A stretch of 64,000 nt of DNA from Sphaerolaimus hirsutus (taxonomy: Eukaryota; Nematoda; Chromadorea; Monhysterida; Sphaerolaimidae), in assembly GCA_964036195.1 (NCBI GenBank), contig OZ038456.1, positions 1,054,001 to 1,118,000 of the forward strand, in the 5' to 3' direction. Of this stretch, positions 11,918 through 24,111 are shown in pieces. The position numbers were made by a program, and so were the translations under genes. Under the pieces are notes generated by a model. That model searched no databases. It saw nothing but the letters and a program-made list of their open reading frames with translations, and was not told where the DNA came from. Positions within the stretch are counted from its first letter, which is position 1. The number at the start of each line of letters is the position of its first letter.

Positions 11918-12962
11918 TACCGTATTTTCTCGAATAATTCCCCTGGGAACAAATCTTCTCGTCAAGATTTTTTCGAGGGGGTACTGTTATTATATACCGT
12001 ATTTCCTCGCAATACCCCCCCCCCCCTCGAAATACCCCCCCCCCCCCGTCGTTCTAAATAACGGTTTTTGTTGTATTTTTCGACGTCTGCGTACGTTTCA
12101 GACGACCATTTCGTACTGGGATTTAACAAATTTTATTGTGAAATAATAACCCCCCCTCGAAACCCCCCCCCCCCCTCCCTCGTTCTCCCCCCCCCGGCCT
12201 CCCCCTCTCGGGAGCACTATGAAACAATCACCCCCGGGGGGTATTTCGAGGAAATGCGGTAGTCATAATTTTCAACCATGTTCTTATAACCGTAATTCCT
12301 CGAGAAAAAACCCCCTGGGGGTTTATTTTTTCGCCAGCAAATTTTAAGGGAGAGTTAATTCGAGGGGGCTTATTCAATGGGGTTTTTTATTTCGTCAGAA
12401 AATTACGTGACGGATTGTAATAAAGAAAAGGCGAAAACATACCCAAAACTGGTAATAAATGCGACCGAACAAGATATTTTTGGAAATCTATGAAGATATA
12501 TCTACACAAAGTAGTGTATGTGTAACTGCGATGCAATTTGGCAGTAATTTAGCTTAAGGAGTAAATATTATACCTTTACATTCACAAAACCGTTAATAAA
12601 TGTAACATAACAGGAATATTTGCACATAATTACATTTATATCTACACAAACTAGTCGCTGCTATGCAAATTTGTAATTAATACATGATGTATGTACATTG
12701 CATACATGATGTGCATTTTTCGAGATGGGGGAAATCCGAGGGGGTTTTTTTCCTCAAGTAGCTCAGACCTGGGCGTATTTCGAGGGGGGTCAATTCAATT
12801 CGAAGTTCATGAAAAATGTTTTATTAACAAAATAGAATGCCTCAGATGCCCAAGGGGCTAAATTTTGGAGGGGCAATTAATTTTTTCCTCACTCGTGTAA
12901 CATGGTGAATTATTCATGACGGGGTAATTATACGAGGGGGTGATATTCGAGCAATTACTGAA
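11918..12962. mobile_element. Cluster of degraded TACCG-type MITEs
   Basis: Begins TACCGTATTTTCTCGAATAA and ends with a decayed inverse (GATATTCGAGCAATTAC). It contains one well-preserved insertion (11995-12261) and several internal pieces with C- or G-runs and TTCGAGG words. Confidence 0.65.
11995..12261. mobile_element. TACCG MITE nested in an older relative
   Basis: Starts TACCGTATTTCCTCGCAATA and ends TTCGAGGAAATGCGGTA; each end carries one change from the consensus. It is an inverted repeat with long C-rich tracts. Confidence 0.8.
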
Positions 12963-13130
12963 AAACTTCGAATGCCTGCCGCTTGCCGTCATTCCCAATT
13001 CATGTTACTATTTATTTGTAAGTAATAAAGTTTTTCATTTTGCGTCATCAATTTGTGAATCGAATTTGCCTATGATTACAATATTTTATCGCATGGTTTT
13101 ATCGAAGGGCTCACACCCGCTTACGTAATA

Positions 13131-13968
13131 TACCCAACGATGGCAAAAACACACATATTAAATACGGAAACTCATTGAGTTTCCGTGTTTTTGTTTAACA
13201 CAGAAACACGGAAACTCAACAATTGTGAAAAACACAGAAACTCAAATGAGTTCTTTTTTGGAGAACACAGAAACACGGAAACACAGAAAATACGGAAATG
13301 TTTTTTGAGTTTTTTTTATCCAAGCAATTGAAGGCACAAGATTTGAACTGAACAAGGTGTGTATGTACGTGTACACAACATAAGGTATGCATGTATGTAT
13401 AGTGTGTAAATATGTACATAGTATCCAAGTTTACAATGAAATAAGTATCCAAAAAAATGGTGTCCGCATCTGCTGGTGGTTTTGACAATATTAGGGACTG
13501 TGATGAAAGTATTGAGGAGTGTCCACCAGGGTCTGCTAGCTCACACAATTAAGCTGAGAGCTCCTCACCCCCCGAGCTGTCAAAGGTATTGGTCACCCAT
13601 TTGGAACTACCTCCAGTGAACTAATCAAAATTTACAAATGAAAATGACAAAATGTATGCAAAACCAATATTTGATAAGAAAACCACTGTTTCAAGTAAAA
13701 TGCAACTTTTTCTAAAACAACTCAAGTTTTTACCAAAAAAAAAACTTGAGTTTTCATCAAAAAACTTGAGTTTTTACTAAAAAATTTAGGTTTTTATCAA
13801 AAAAACTTGAGTTTGTACCAGAAAACTCAAGTTTTTTTCAAAAAACACAGAAATAAAACACAGAAACTCGAGTTTTTTTTCATGAAAAAACTCAAAACAC
13901 AGATATTCATTTTTGAAAAACTCAAAATACAGAAAGTGTTTTTATTTTGAGAACTCACCCATCGTTGA
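13131..13968. mobile_element. Foldback element, ACCCAACGATGG termini
   Basis: Left end ACCCAACGATGGCAAAAACA and right end carrying the inverse (ACCCATCGTTGAAT read on plus). The interior consists of AAACTCAAGTTTTT and AACACAGAAACTC words in both orientations. No gene. A left-end fragment occurs near 27160. Confidence 0.6.
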
Positions 13969-13978
13969 ATATACCGCA

Positions 13979-14395
13979 TACCGTATTACCTCGAAATACC
14001 CCCATGGGGGTTTATTATTTCACCAGCAAAATTTGAGGGGGGGTTAATTCGAGGGGGGGTTAATTCGAGGGGGGGGGGGGTATTATTTCGCCAGAAATTT
14101 TCGTGAAAATCATAGTAAAGAATACACCTTTTCTTACACAAAAACGGTAATAAATGTGAGAATATAGGTTATATTGGGGCTACAAATGTACATCTGTACA
14201 CAAATGAGCGTATAAGAGTAGCTGCAATGCAAATAAGTAGTAATAAATACATCATGTACATTGCATACATGATGTACATCATTCCGGAGGGGGGTATTTC
14301 GAGGGGGGGGTTTATTTCCCCAGCCCATTTTGAGGGGGGGTTAATTCGAGGGGGGGGGGTTAATTCAAGGGGGGGATTATTCGAGGTAATACGGT
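13979..14395. mobile_element. TACCG MITE, TATTACC subfamily
   Basis: Starts TACCGTATTACCTCGAAATA and ends with the matching inverse GAGGTAATACGGTA. Internal words CATTGCATACATGATG and the TTATTATTTC stretch match the copies at 28452, 31788 and 60693. Confidence 0.9.
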
Positions 14396-15422
14396 AGTTG
14401 TTATAACGTATTTGCGTTTACTCGAAAAATACGGATACTCGAGTACTGCGTAAATCATAGTTGTTAAAACGTATTTACGTTTACTCAAAAAGTACGTATA
14501 CTCGAGTGCTGAGTAAATACGTTTACGTATACTTTTTGAAAGTACTCGAGTACAGAAAACGAATTTCGGATAGCCTGTTTACAGGCTTTTTCAAGGCAAA
14601 GATGGTAAAAAGTTTAAGGCTCAGGGTTTAACATGCAATATTTGTGCAGGGGCCAGTTCTGCAAGTGGAAAAGTTAAAAGTTAAGAGTTGAGTAAAATGA
14701 CAAATGGCAAGTTAAGAGTAAAGTTGAATGATAAATGATGAGTTAAGAGACAAGAGTAAATTTAAGAGTAAAGTTTAATGACAAATGATTAGTTAAGAGA
14801 TAAAAGTAAAGTTAAGAGTCAAGCCAGTGTATCCAAATCTTTTTTTTTGTCATATCCAGATCTTATGTTTTTGTTTCCAAATCTTATTTTTCAACATAAG
14901 ATTTGGATACAAAAAAAATAAGATTTGGATATGTAAAAATAAGATTTGGATACACTTGCTTGACTCTTAACTTTACTCTGATCTCTTAACTAATCATTTG
15001 TCATTTAACTTTACTATTGTCTCTTAACTCATCATTTATCATTTAACTTTACTCTTAACTTGCCATTTGTCATTTTACTCAACTCTTATGTTTTAACTCT
15101 TAACTTGTCCACTTGCGGAACCGGCACCTGGACGTGTTTTTAAAAACACAATAACCTCAAATGAATCAAAACGGCTGCGAAAACGGCAACAGGAACCCGC
15201 TTTTACATCTTTTCCGGAAACAATAGATTACTTTTTACATTTTCCTTGAAAAAAAAGCGAAATTTTACGTTTTCCCTGCAAAAAAGTACTTTAACGCACG
15301 TTTTACGCAGCGTAAAAGTATAAAACTTTTACTTTCCGTTTTCTGTACTCAGAGGTGAGTAAAATAAAAATACTTTATGTTTACGTTTACTTTGAAAAAA
15401 GTTCAGTACTTTTAACAACTCT
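14396..15422. mobile_element. hAT-like element, left end truncated
   Basis: The right end TTTTAACAACTCTG matches the hAT-like copies at 10155 and 46751. The left end starts GTTGTTATAACGTATT, so the terminal CAGA is missing where it abuts a TACCG MITE. The interior contains ACGTTTACG words and is interrupted by the element at 14650-15127. Confidence 0.7.
14650..15127. mobile_element. Introner-related long element (GCAAGTGG type)
   Basis: Termini GGGCCAGTTCTGCAAGTGG and CCACTTGCGGAACCGGCAC form an inverted repeat. The outermost bases (GGGGCCAGT, ACCGGCAC) resemble those of the 190-bp introners. The arms hold AAGTTAAGAG words and the centre is a GTATCCAAATCTTA palindrome. The flanks CAG and CTG do not match exactly. 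A second copy at 51055-55377 hosts the LTR retrotransposon. Confidence 0.75.
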
Positions 15423-15426
15423 GAAA

Positions 15427-15470
15427 TACCGTATTTCCTCGAAGTACCCCCAGGGGCCAGATTTAATTCT
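15427..15470. mobile_element. Left-end fragment of a TACCG MITE
   Basis: TACCGTATTTCCTCGAAGTA followed by CCCC. The right end is missing. Confidence 0.7.
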
Positions 15471-15660
15471 CCCTACAGATTTGTAGGGTAGGGCGTACGC
15501 CCGATAGATTTTTTAAAGTTTAGCCGCATCGACGCACATGCACCGAGAGCAAGGCGGTTTGTAAAATATACGAAACCATCCCTTGGTCGCTCTAAGGTCG
15601 CCGATATTGCAATATGACGTACTAGCAGTATTCTCGCCGACCTTCGGTCGGGTTTTGCAG
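15471..15660. repeat. Segment repeated in inverse orientation near 21.6 kb
   Basis: The stretch from CTCCCTACAGATTTGTAGGG through CAAGGCGGTTTGTAAAATAT to ATTGCAATATGACGTA recurs inverted at 21511-21670. It is GC-richer than the surroundings and ends with a small TCGGTCGGG patch. Identity unknown: a dispersed repeat or the end of a larger element. Confidence 0.65.
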
Positions 15661-15849
15661 TATTTTATATTTTCACACAAAATAATGGATATTTTTAGCT
15701 AGAAATCTGTGCTTATAATGCTAACCTATGTATTTTCCTGAAGGAAATTCTGAAAATCAAAAATAATACAAAAAGCAGAAAAAAACATTTTGGGAAAATA
15801 CATGTGTTGCTTGTGTGCTTGTATGTGTTGCTTCTTTTTGTGTATACTT

Positions 15850-18800
15850 ACAATACAAGTATGGAGTACATATTTTTAGTCAGCCATTAAGACACCCAAA
15901 ATGCATCATCTCATAATTTGCATAATTTTAATTTTTTAAGCCCTGGGGGTAGTTTCTAAGGGTTAAGGTAATGTAGTAAATACCAAAATGGAGTTATATT
16001 TGAAAAAAGAGCCACCAAGATCCCTAAAATGCATCATTCCTAGGGTGTCAACAAAATTTTTTTAACGGAAAACAGAAGTAAAAATGGAAGCGGAAATGGA
16101 AACGTTTCTGCACTTGCCAGAAAATGGAAACCGGAAAAATTTTGCACTTGGTGGAAAATGGAAATGGAAAAAAATTTGCCTGCGGAAATGGAAAAAGGAA
16201 AGAAGTTTGCCTGCAAAAAGCGCAAACAGAAAATATTTTGCATTTGCCGGAAAACAGAAACTGAAACAGTAAAAATTTTGTACTTGCTGGAAAACGGAAA
16301 CGGCAAAAATTTTGCCTGCGGAAAGTGGAAAACAGAAATCATTCCATAATTTGGATTTTTTTAAGCCCTGGGTATTATTTTAGGGTTATGGTAATGAAGT
16401 GTCAAAATTGATTGCATATTTGAAATCAGTGCCATCAACTAAACCCAAATGCATTATTTTATAATTTGAACTTTTTTGGGCCCTGGGGGTTCTATTCAAG
16501 GGTTATGGTAATGTAGTATCAAAATGGAGTGCTTAATTGAAATCAGTGCCATCAAAACTCCACAAATGCATAATTTCATAATTTGAACTATTTCAAGCCC
16601 TGGCAGTACTATCTATGGGTTATGGTAATGTAGTACCAAAATGGAGTACATATTTTAAATCAGCCATTAAAACCCCCAAAATGCATCATCTCATAATTTG
16701 CATCATTTTATAATTTAAAATTTTTTAACCTGGGGTAATATTTTAGGTTTATGGTAATGTAGTTTCAAAATTGAGTGCATATTTGAAATCAGTGCCATCA
16801 ACTCAACCAAAATGCATTATGTTATAACTTACACTTTTTGGACCCCAGGGGATCTATTCAAGGGTTATGGTAATGTAGTACCAAAATGGACATATTTTAT
16901 TGAAATCAGTGTCATCAAAACCCCACAAATGCATAAGTTCATAAATGAATAAGTTCATAATTTGAACTATTTCAAGCCCTGGCACTGGCAGTACTATCTA
17001 TGGGTTATGGTAATGTAGTACCAAAATGGAGTACATATTTTAAATCAGCCATGAAGACCCCCAAAATGCATCATTTTATTATATGAAATTTTTTAACCTG
17101 GGGGTATTATTTTAGGGTTATGGTAATGTAGTTTCAAAATTGAGTGCATATTTGAAATCAGAATCATTGAAACCAATGAAATGCAGAATTTCATAATTAA
17201 AGGTTTTTAACCCTGGGGGTACTATTTACGGGTTATGGTAATTTAGTGTCAAAATAAAGTGCATGTTTGAAATCAGTGCCATCAACTCTACCAAAATGCA
17301 TTATGTTATAATTTAAACTTTTTTGGGCCCTGGGGGTCATATTCCAGGGTTATGGTAATGTAGTACCAAAATGGAGTATTTAATTGAAATCAGTGCCATC
17401 AAAACCCCACAAATGCATAAGTTCAATATTTTGAACTATTTCAAGCCCTGGCAGTACTATCTATGGGTTATGGTAATGTAGTACCAAAATGGAGTACATA
17501 TTTTAAATCAGCCATGAAGACCCCCAAAATGCATCATTTTATTATATGAAATTTTTCACCTGGGGTATTATTTTAGGGTTATGGTAATGTAGTTTCAAAA
17601 TTGAGTGCATATTTGAAATAAGAATCATTGAAACCAATGAAATGCAGAATTTCATAATTCAAGGTTTTTAACCCTGGGGGTACTTTTCACGGGTTATGGT
17701 AATTTAGTGTCAAAATGGAGTACATATTTGAAATCAGTGCCATCAACTCTACCAAAATGCATTATGTGATACTTTAAACTTTTTTGGGACCTGGGGGTTC
17801 TATTCCAGGGTTATGGTAATGTAGTACCAAAATGGAGTATTTAATTGAAATCAGTGCCATCAAAACCCCACAAATGCATAAGTTCATAGTTTGAACTATT
17901 TCAAGCCCTGGCAGTACTATTTATGGGTTATGGTAATGTAGTACCAAAATGGAGTATTTAATTGAAATCAGTGCCATCAAAACCCCACAAATGCATAAGT
18001 TCATAGTTTGAACTATTTCAAGCCCTGGCAGTACTATTTATGGGTTATGGTAATGTAGTACCAAAATGGAGTACATATTTTAAATCAGCCATGAAGACCC
18101 CCAAAATGCATCATTTTATTATATGAAATTTTTTAACCTGGGGGTATTATTTTAGGGTTATTGTAATGTAGTTTCAAAATTGAGTACATATTTGAAATCA
18201 GAATCATTGAAACCAAGGAAATGCAGAATTTCATAATTAAAAGTTTTGGGCCCTGGGGGTTCTATTCAAGTGTTATGGTAATGAAATGCCAAAATGGAGT
18301 GCTTAATTTAAATCTGTGCCATCAAAACTGCACAAATGCATAATTTCATAATTTGAACTATTTCAAGCCCTGGCAGTACTATCTATGGGTTATGGTAATG
18401 TAGTACCAAAATGGAGTACACATTAAAACCCCCAAAATGCATCATCTGATAATTTGCATCATTTTATACTTAAAAATTTTTAAACCTGGGGGTATTATTT
18501 TATGGTTATGGTAATGTAGTTTCAAAATTGAGTGCATATTTGAAATCAGAATCAATAAAAACAATGAAATGCATAAGTTAATAATTAAAATTTTTTTAGC
18601 CTTGGTGATACTATTCAAAGGTTATGGTAATTTAGTGTCAAAATGGAGTGCATATTTGAAATCAGTGCCATCAACTCTACCAAAATGCATTATGTTATAA
18701 TTTAAACTTTTTTGGGCCCTGGGGGTATTATTTAAGAGTTTATGGTAATGTCGTTTCAAAATTGAGTGCATATTTGAAATCAGTATCATTGAAACCAATG

Positions 18801-19165
18801 AAATGCAGAATTTCATAATTAAAAGTTTTTTAGCCCTGGGGGTACTATTCAAGGGTTATGGTAATTTAGTGTCAAAATGAAGTGCATATTTGAAATTAGT
18901 GCCATCAACTCAACCAAAATGCATTATGTTATAGTTTAAACTTTTTTGGGCCCTGGGGGTTGTATTCAAGGGTTATGGTAGTGTAGTACCAAAATGGAGT
19001 GCTTATTTGAAATCAGTGCCATCAAAACCCCACAGATGCATCATTTCATAATTAGACATTTTTAAGCCCTGGGGGTATTATTTAAGAGTTATGGTAATGT
19101 AGTTTCAAAATGTAGTGTGTATTCGAAATCAGAGCCATCAAAACCCCCCAAATGCCATGCCCATG
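15850..19165. repeat. ~116-bp satellite with ~463-bp higher-order unit
   Basis: About 26 monomers, each containing GGGTTATGGTAATGTAG, CAAAATGGAGTACATAT and CCCAAAATGCATCAT. A four-monomer block repeats with a period near 463 (ATGAAGACCC at 17051 and 17514), then one extra monomer gives the next step (18091). The array is interrupted by a transposon at 16041-16337. No coding function is apparent. Confidence 0.93.
16041..16337. mobile_element. TAGGGTGTCAA hAT-like element inside the satellite
   Basis: Starts TAGGGTGTCAACAAAATTT and is filled with GGAAAACGGAAA-type words. The flanking 8 bases ATCATTCC occur on both sides (16033-16040 and 16338-16345), which fits a hAT-type 8-bp duplication of satellite sequence. 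The expected right terminus GACACCCTA is absent, so the right end has decayed or been deleted. Confidence 0.7.
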
Positions 19166-20470
19166 TAAAGGAAATCATAATATTTTCAAAAAGTGCATAG
19201 CAAGTGCAACACACTGTAGAAATGATGGTGCACTTTCCCAGAATGTGGCTATTCAGCATTCTATTATGTTGTATTTGTGTGTTCCAAAATGATTGGGCCA
19301 GCACAATTTCGTAGTTACTTCTGTAGAAAAATAATATTCATGATACTCATAACTGTTTTATTTAAATGCAAAAATTTGTCATCAAGTTGAAACTACCAAA
19401 TTAGGGAAGTGTCACATGAAATGTGATTGAAAGCATGTTTCAATTGTTTATGTAAGAGTGGCCAAACATGCATCATTTGTAAATATAACTGTCATGTATA
19501 TGTATTATTTGACTTTTTTAAACTGTTTTATTTTTATTTGTTTAGGAACACAGACATTTTTCTTGTTCAAAGATCAGCTTTATCAAATTGGAGATCAAAT
19601 AGAATGAAATTATTAGTCATTTACAATTGTTGGAATGACATCACATCATTTCTCTGATTTGCTATGTATGTTCTTATACATTTACAAATTAGAAACACAT
19701 GTTTGTATTGTTTAAAAATGAGATAGATTATTTGGGGTTTGGTGTGATTTTAATTTGAATATATAGTTTGAACTTTAATATTGCATATATTTTTATTTGT
19801 CAATTTAAATGAGTCTCTAAAATGCACTGTCCCAATAATTTTGGAACCTTCAAATGAATCACCAAACATGTTCAAACCTCCCAGCTTTGCTGCTTATTAC
19901 AACATAGTCCAGTGGTGGCAAACTTTCAAGGAAGCAAGCATTGAAATTCCCATTTAAATAATTGAAAAAAATTGATCCTATAGAAACTTTTAAAAACAGT
20001 TTTTAATTGCAAATTGTTTTGTAAAAGTTTTTGAAAGCTTCTATTATATACTGAATGTGTGATTCTATTGGGAATAATATTGGGAAAGATGATATATAAC
20101 ATAACATTCTAATCACTTTTTTGTTGATGATTAAGATATTTTAGGCCATGACACAAATGCAATTTTTTTGCTTTTTTCTGTAATGTTCCACCCCAAATTA
20201 CTCCTTTATTTAAAAAAATTATTTACTTTTATGTTTAGTGTTTACATTACATGTTTTTACCATTGGGAAAATAAAAATATGAAAATATGACAACATTTTT
20301 AATTTTTGCATTTTTATTTGCTATCACTAGACATTTTAGTGGTGCAACCAAAATTCTCACATCACACAAAGCCCTGCCTGTCTAGACAAATGAATCAGCA
20401 AACATGTCCAAACAGAGCCAGCTGGTGCCAATTCAAGACCACAGCAAACATGTCCAAACAGAGCCAGCTG
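19166..20470. other. AT-rich stretch; short direct duplication at its end
   Basis: No gene recognised. Near the right end the ~38-base segment starting CAGCAAACATGTCCAAACAG occurs twice in tandem (about 20397 and 20443), directly before the element at 20471. Confidence 0.45.
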
Positions 20471-20668
20471 GTGCCAATTCCAGACCATGTAAAGTGTAAA
20501 GTAAAATGTCAAATCTCAAATGTCAAATGTCATGTCAATCAAAAAAAGAATATTTTATTACTGAAATTTGCGTGACAATTGACACTTTACTTTACATTTG
20601 TCATGATAATTGACACTGCATGACATTTGACATCTTACTTTGCACTTAACAGAATCTGGGACTGCCCC
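20471..20668. mobile_element. Introner-like element, GTAAAGTGTAAAG subtype
   Basis: Starts GTGCCAATTCCAGACC and ends ATCTGGGACTGCCCC, between CTG on both sides (20468-20470, 20669-20671). The arms carry GTAAAGTGTAAAGTAAAATG instead of the CCCTGTAAA arms of the main type, with a mirrored TTGACACTTTACTTTAC. On plus the flank is CTG, so no AG acceptor is provided; no exon is claimed here. Confidence 0.75.
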
Positions 20669-20689
20669 CTGAAAGCAGCTTGCTTGCAG

Positions 20690-20880
20690 GCTCCGCCCAC
20701 TGTGTTAGTGTAACTGCTCTAACCTCTGTCACCCACCCAGTATAAAACCAGCTCCCTAGACAGCCAGAGCTCAAGTCAGACCCACTCGGGTCTGCACCTA
20801 GACTCAATATAGGGTTCTACCTCCTATATTGGGATTGTATTTTTATGTAGGGGGTGTTCCCGACCAGTGGCCCCCGGTGC
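20690..20880 (+). promoter_or_regulatory. TATA-containing promoter-like or LTR-like segment
   Basis: GC-richer block with CCCAGTATAAAACCAGCTCC (TATA-like box near 20741), followed 50 bases on by CCCACTCGGGTCTGCACC and a short inverted pair around AATATAGGGTTC. This layout is common in LTR promoters, but no partner LTR or coding region is visible, so the call is tentative. Confidence 0.3.
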
Positions 20881-20934
20881 ATAGGATGGGGGGTTGTCCA
20901 AGTTCAAAATTGTAGGAAGCAAGAATTTCCTTAG

Positions 20935-21150
20935 CTAAGAACAGGCACCAATTCAATTTTCTACCAGGAACCAATACAATTTACTGATACAAGTTGACTC
21001 TGGAAACTCAAATGAACTTGTAGCTAATAGCTCCATTGTTCCCTAGGACCAGGGAGCAATTCAATTTTTTACTTGGACCCAATTCCCCTTCTACCACAAG
21101 TTGACTCTGGCAACTCCCTAAGTCAACTTGTAGCTGCTCGTTTCTTGGCT
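20935..21150. repeat. Two diverged direct repeats (ACAAGTTGACTCTGG)
   Basis: Two neighbouring copies of about 105 bases share ACAAGTTGACTCTGG, AACTTGTAGCT and AATTCAATTTT in the same order. They may be part of an old element. No gene. Confidence 0.5.
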
Positions 21151-21197
21151 ACCACCCAACCCTTCCGTCCCTATAAGTATTAAGAAAGAAGATTAAG

Positions 21198-21510
21198 ATA
21201 TCGCTTCGATTTTGGCCCGGAAATCACTATTTCGTCATTTCTTGGCCGTCTGCCAATTCGTTTTTATTTTATTTTGTCGGGCGGGTTACTCGCATAAGTC
21301 GCGCTTTTGTACGCTCGTGCATGCATTTCTTTCTTGTCGCTGCCCTCATGGTTTCGGTTGCAGACAGTGAACACTAACAAAGTGACCACCTGACTACACA
21401 AAAGCGCGACTTATGCGAGTAACCCGCCCGACAAAATAAAATAAAAACGAATTGGCAGACGGCCAAGAAATGACGAAATAGTGATTTCCGGGCCAAAATC
21501 GAAGCGATAT
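21198..21510. repeat. Large perfect-looking palindrome
   Basis: The left arm 21198-21311 (ATATCGCTTCGATTTTGGCC ... GCGCGCTTTTGT-like end) is mirrored at 21397-21510, around an ~85-base loop. The arms appear almost without mismatches over ~114 bases. It directly abuts the repeat at 21511. Confidence 0.85.
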
Positions 21511-21670
21511 ACGTCATATTGCAATATCGGCGACCTTAAGGGATGGTTTCATATATTTTACAAACCGCCTTGCTCTCGGTGCATGTGCGTCGATGCGGCT
21601 GAACTTTAAAAAATCTATCGGGCGTACGCCCTACCCTACAAAATCTGTAGGGAGAATTAAATGTGGCCCC
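21511..21670. repeat. Inverted copy of the 15.5-kb segment
   Basis: Mirrors 15471-15605, from the ATTGCAATAT end to CTGTAGGGAGAATTAAAT. Both copies lie next to other repeats. Confidence 0.65.
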
Positions 21671-21959
21671 AGGTTTTTTTTTGCATAGTTGAAATTGTGA
21701 GGAATTAAAATACAATTGTTGTGAATGGATAAAATACACAACAGTTTCCCTGAGGAGTGGTTTTATCATCAATCCTGGTAATTACTGAGGACTCGGCACA
21801 AAAATGTGAAAAAGTGTGAACTAGTGATGGAAAAGCACCAGCCAAATAGCGCAATGACGCCGTGCGTTTTCAAATGCGAGATTGTGCAGGGCCACACAAA
21901 AGAAGGGTGCCAAGCGTCAATGGCGGCATGGCGCTTTTTAAGAGACGCCAGGCACGCCA

Positions 21960-22063
21960 AAACGTACGTTTGCCATTTTGCAGGGCATTTTCCATGACTT
22001 TTGACACTTTGCACGCCATTTGACATTTTACAGGGCTTTTTGCAGGGTCTGGGACTGGCACCA
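21960..22063. mobile_element. Right half of an introner
   Basis: GCCATTTTGCAGGGCATTTT through CAGGGTCTGGGACTGGCAC matches the right arm of the main introner type. The left arm has been replaced by GCGCC-rich sequence (about 21830-21958), so this is a recombinant or truncated copy. Confidence 0.7.
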
Positions 22064-22098
22064 GGTTTCTAAAAATACTTGGCGCCATTATATTGCAC

Positions 22099-22270
22099 TA
22101 GGGTGTCAAAAAAAATTTTTTACGGAAAACGGAAAGGTAAATATTTTTCACATTACGGAAAACGGAAAACGGAAAGGTAAAAAAATAATTTCTGCCGGAA
22201 AACGGAAAGGTAAAAAATTTCCCTGCAGAAAGGTGGAAACGGGAAACGGAAACGGAAATTTGACACCCTA
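22099..22270. mobile_element. TAGGGTGTCAA hAT-like element, short copy
   Basis: Starts TAGGGTGTCAAAAAAAATT and ends AATTTGACACCCTA. The interior is made of ACGGAAAACGGAAAGGTAA words. Flanks TATTGCAC and ATTTGTAC are only partly similar, as expected for an older 8-bp duplication. Confidence 0.75.
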
Positions 22271-22302
22271 ATTTGTACTAAACTGGTGCACAGTCTTCTG
22301 TA

Positions 22303-24098
22303 ACGATGGCAAACCCCCGAGAAAAAAGTATTTAAATTTTTAAGTGTTTTTTCTAAAATTTATTTTCGAATTTTCGAATTTTTCCCCACATTAATTTTCG
22401 AATTTCGAATTTAATTTTCGAATTTTAGAATTTTAGAATCTTTTTTAGCAATTTTCGAATTTTTTTGGCTAGTTTTCGAATTTTTTCAAATAATTTTCGA
22501 ATTTTTTTGGAAAAGTATTGAATCTGAAGCTTTAAACACATTATTTGGACTGTTTTCATATTCTCCTCAGTTTTTAAACTTTATTTTCACCATAATTTAG
22601 CATTAAAACTGGTGGAAGGAGTTATACGGACCAGTGTCCTACTTCTTCATTTAATTCACACATTGACACATTCAATTCACCAACGCAGCAAAGGCAATAA
22701 AAACAACAATTAAAAATCGGTGTCAAATAAAATATTGGCATAGAATACCGTATTTCCTTGAATTAACCCCCCCCCCCCCTGGGGGTCTATTACTTTGCCA
22801 GAGATTTTTCGAAATCCCAGTGCTAAATTGTTTTTTTTGTAAGTAACACAGATGTAAAAAATGCAACAAAAACCGCCATTTATAAGACTCTATACACTTA
22901 TATAAGTACGTAGACGGTACAAACACTGTTCTAACGCAACACAGTCATTGTTTTTAACGTGTTTCCCAGATAACAAACCACACAAACGTTCTCTATACAC
23001 CAAATTTGGGGGCGGTATTTCGAGGGGGGGTTATCAATTCATGGGCAAATATTGAGGGGGGTATTTTGAGGGGAGGGGATATTTCAAGGAAATACGGTAT
23101 AAAAACGGATGTGTCAAAGTTCGCGTCTTCCGCCGCGGATGACATTTCAATAGTTTTGTTACGTTTCGCTTTTTCATATGCGCCGCATATCAATTGTCGC
23201 TTTATTTGGCACGTTGAACTTAAGAATGCGTTTTGTTGCCTTGAATTGCCTGAAAAATTCGAAAACTATTTTCGAATTTTTGAATTTTCGAATTTTCGAA
23301 TTTTTTGAAAAATAAATCGATTTTTAAGTGTTTTTTCTAGGGGTGCAATAAAAATTCGAAAATTCCGAAAAAATTCGAAAATTCGAAAATATTTTCGAAT
23401 TTTCGAATCTTTTTTGGCCATCGTTAGTCTTCTGACGCCATTTTCAACGCGCGCCAAGGAACCAAGGATCACTGATGGTGCTGGAGGATGCCGAGCCAAG
23501 CCGCGCCGCAAAAAAAGCGCATTATGGCGCCAGGGCGCCATTCCACCACCATTCAGTAAGAACCACAGCAAAAAATGGGGGTCTGATGCGTAACGATGTC
23601 AAAAAAAGATTCGAAAATTCAAAAACATTTTTGAATTTTTGAATTTTTCTGGAATTTTTGAATTTTTGTTTCACCCCTGGAAAAAAACACATAAAAATCG
23701 ATTTATTTTTTAAAAAAATCAAAAATTCAAAAATTTGAAAATTAGTGTCGAATTTTTTACAGACTTCCAGGCCACAAAACACATTCTTTAGTTAAACATT
23801 TAACAGTCATGGAAGCTCTGAAAAAAGAACATATTTGTGCTAAATTTAGCTAAACTAAGGTAAATCACATGTGAAAAAAAGTTAAAAAGCTATCAAAAAC
23901 ATTGAAACTATCCAAATACTGCTTTAAAGCTTCAAATTCAATATATTTTTTAAAAAATTCGAAAATTGCCCAAAAAGATTCAAAATTCGAAAATTCAAAA
24001 ATTATTTTGAGAAAAAATTCGAAAATTTGAAAATTCATTTTAGAAAAAAACACTTAAAAATTTAAATTCTTTTTTTCCGGGGGGGTTCGCCATCGTTA
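22303..24098. mobile_element. TTCGAATTTTCGAA foldback complex with nested insertions
   Basis: Left end AACGATGGCAAACCCCCGAG and right end with the inverse (TTCGCCATCGTTA). The interior is dominated by TTTTCGAATTTTCGAA in both orientations. At least two further internal termini (GGCCATCGTTAG near 23418, GTAACGATGTC near 23590) suggest copies within copies. A TACCG MITE sits at 22746-23099. ORFs in it are Phe/Glu/Lys/Ile-rich readings of the repeat. Confidence 0.7.
22746..23099. mobile_element. TACCG MITE
   Basis: Starts TACCGTATTTCCTTGAATTA and ends ATTTCAAGGAAATACGGTA, with C and G tracts in the arms. It lies inside the ATGGCAAAC foldback. Confidence 0.85.
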
Positions 24099-24111
24099 CT
24101 GATGCGTCGGG

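Noticed and set aside
13150..13960. Telomere-like or regulatory A-tract array
   Set aside because: The words are AAACTCAAGTTTTT inside a foldback element, without a regular telomeric unit.
15850..19165. Regular repeats that could be mistaken for a CRISPR array
   Set aside because: Monomers are ~116 bases, tandem without unique spacers, and the window is eukaryotic.
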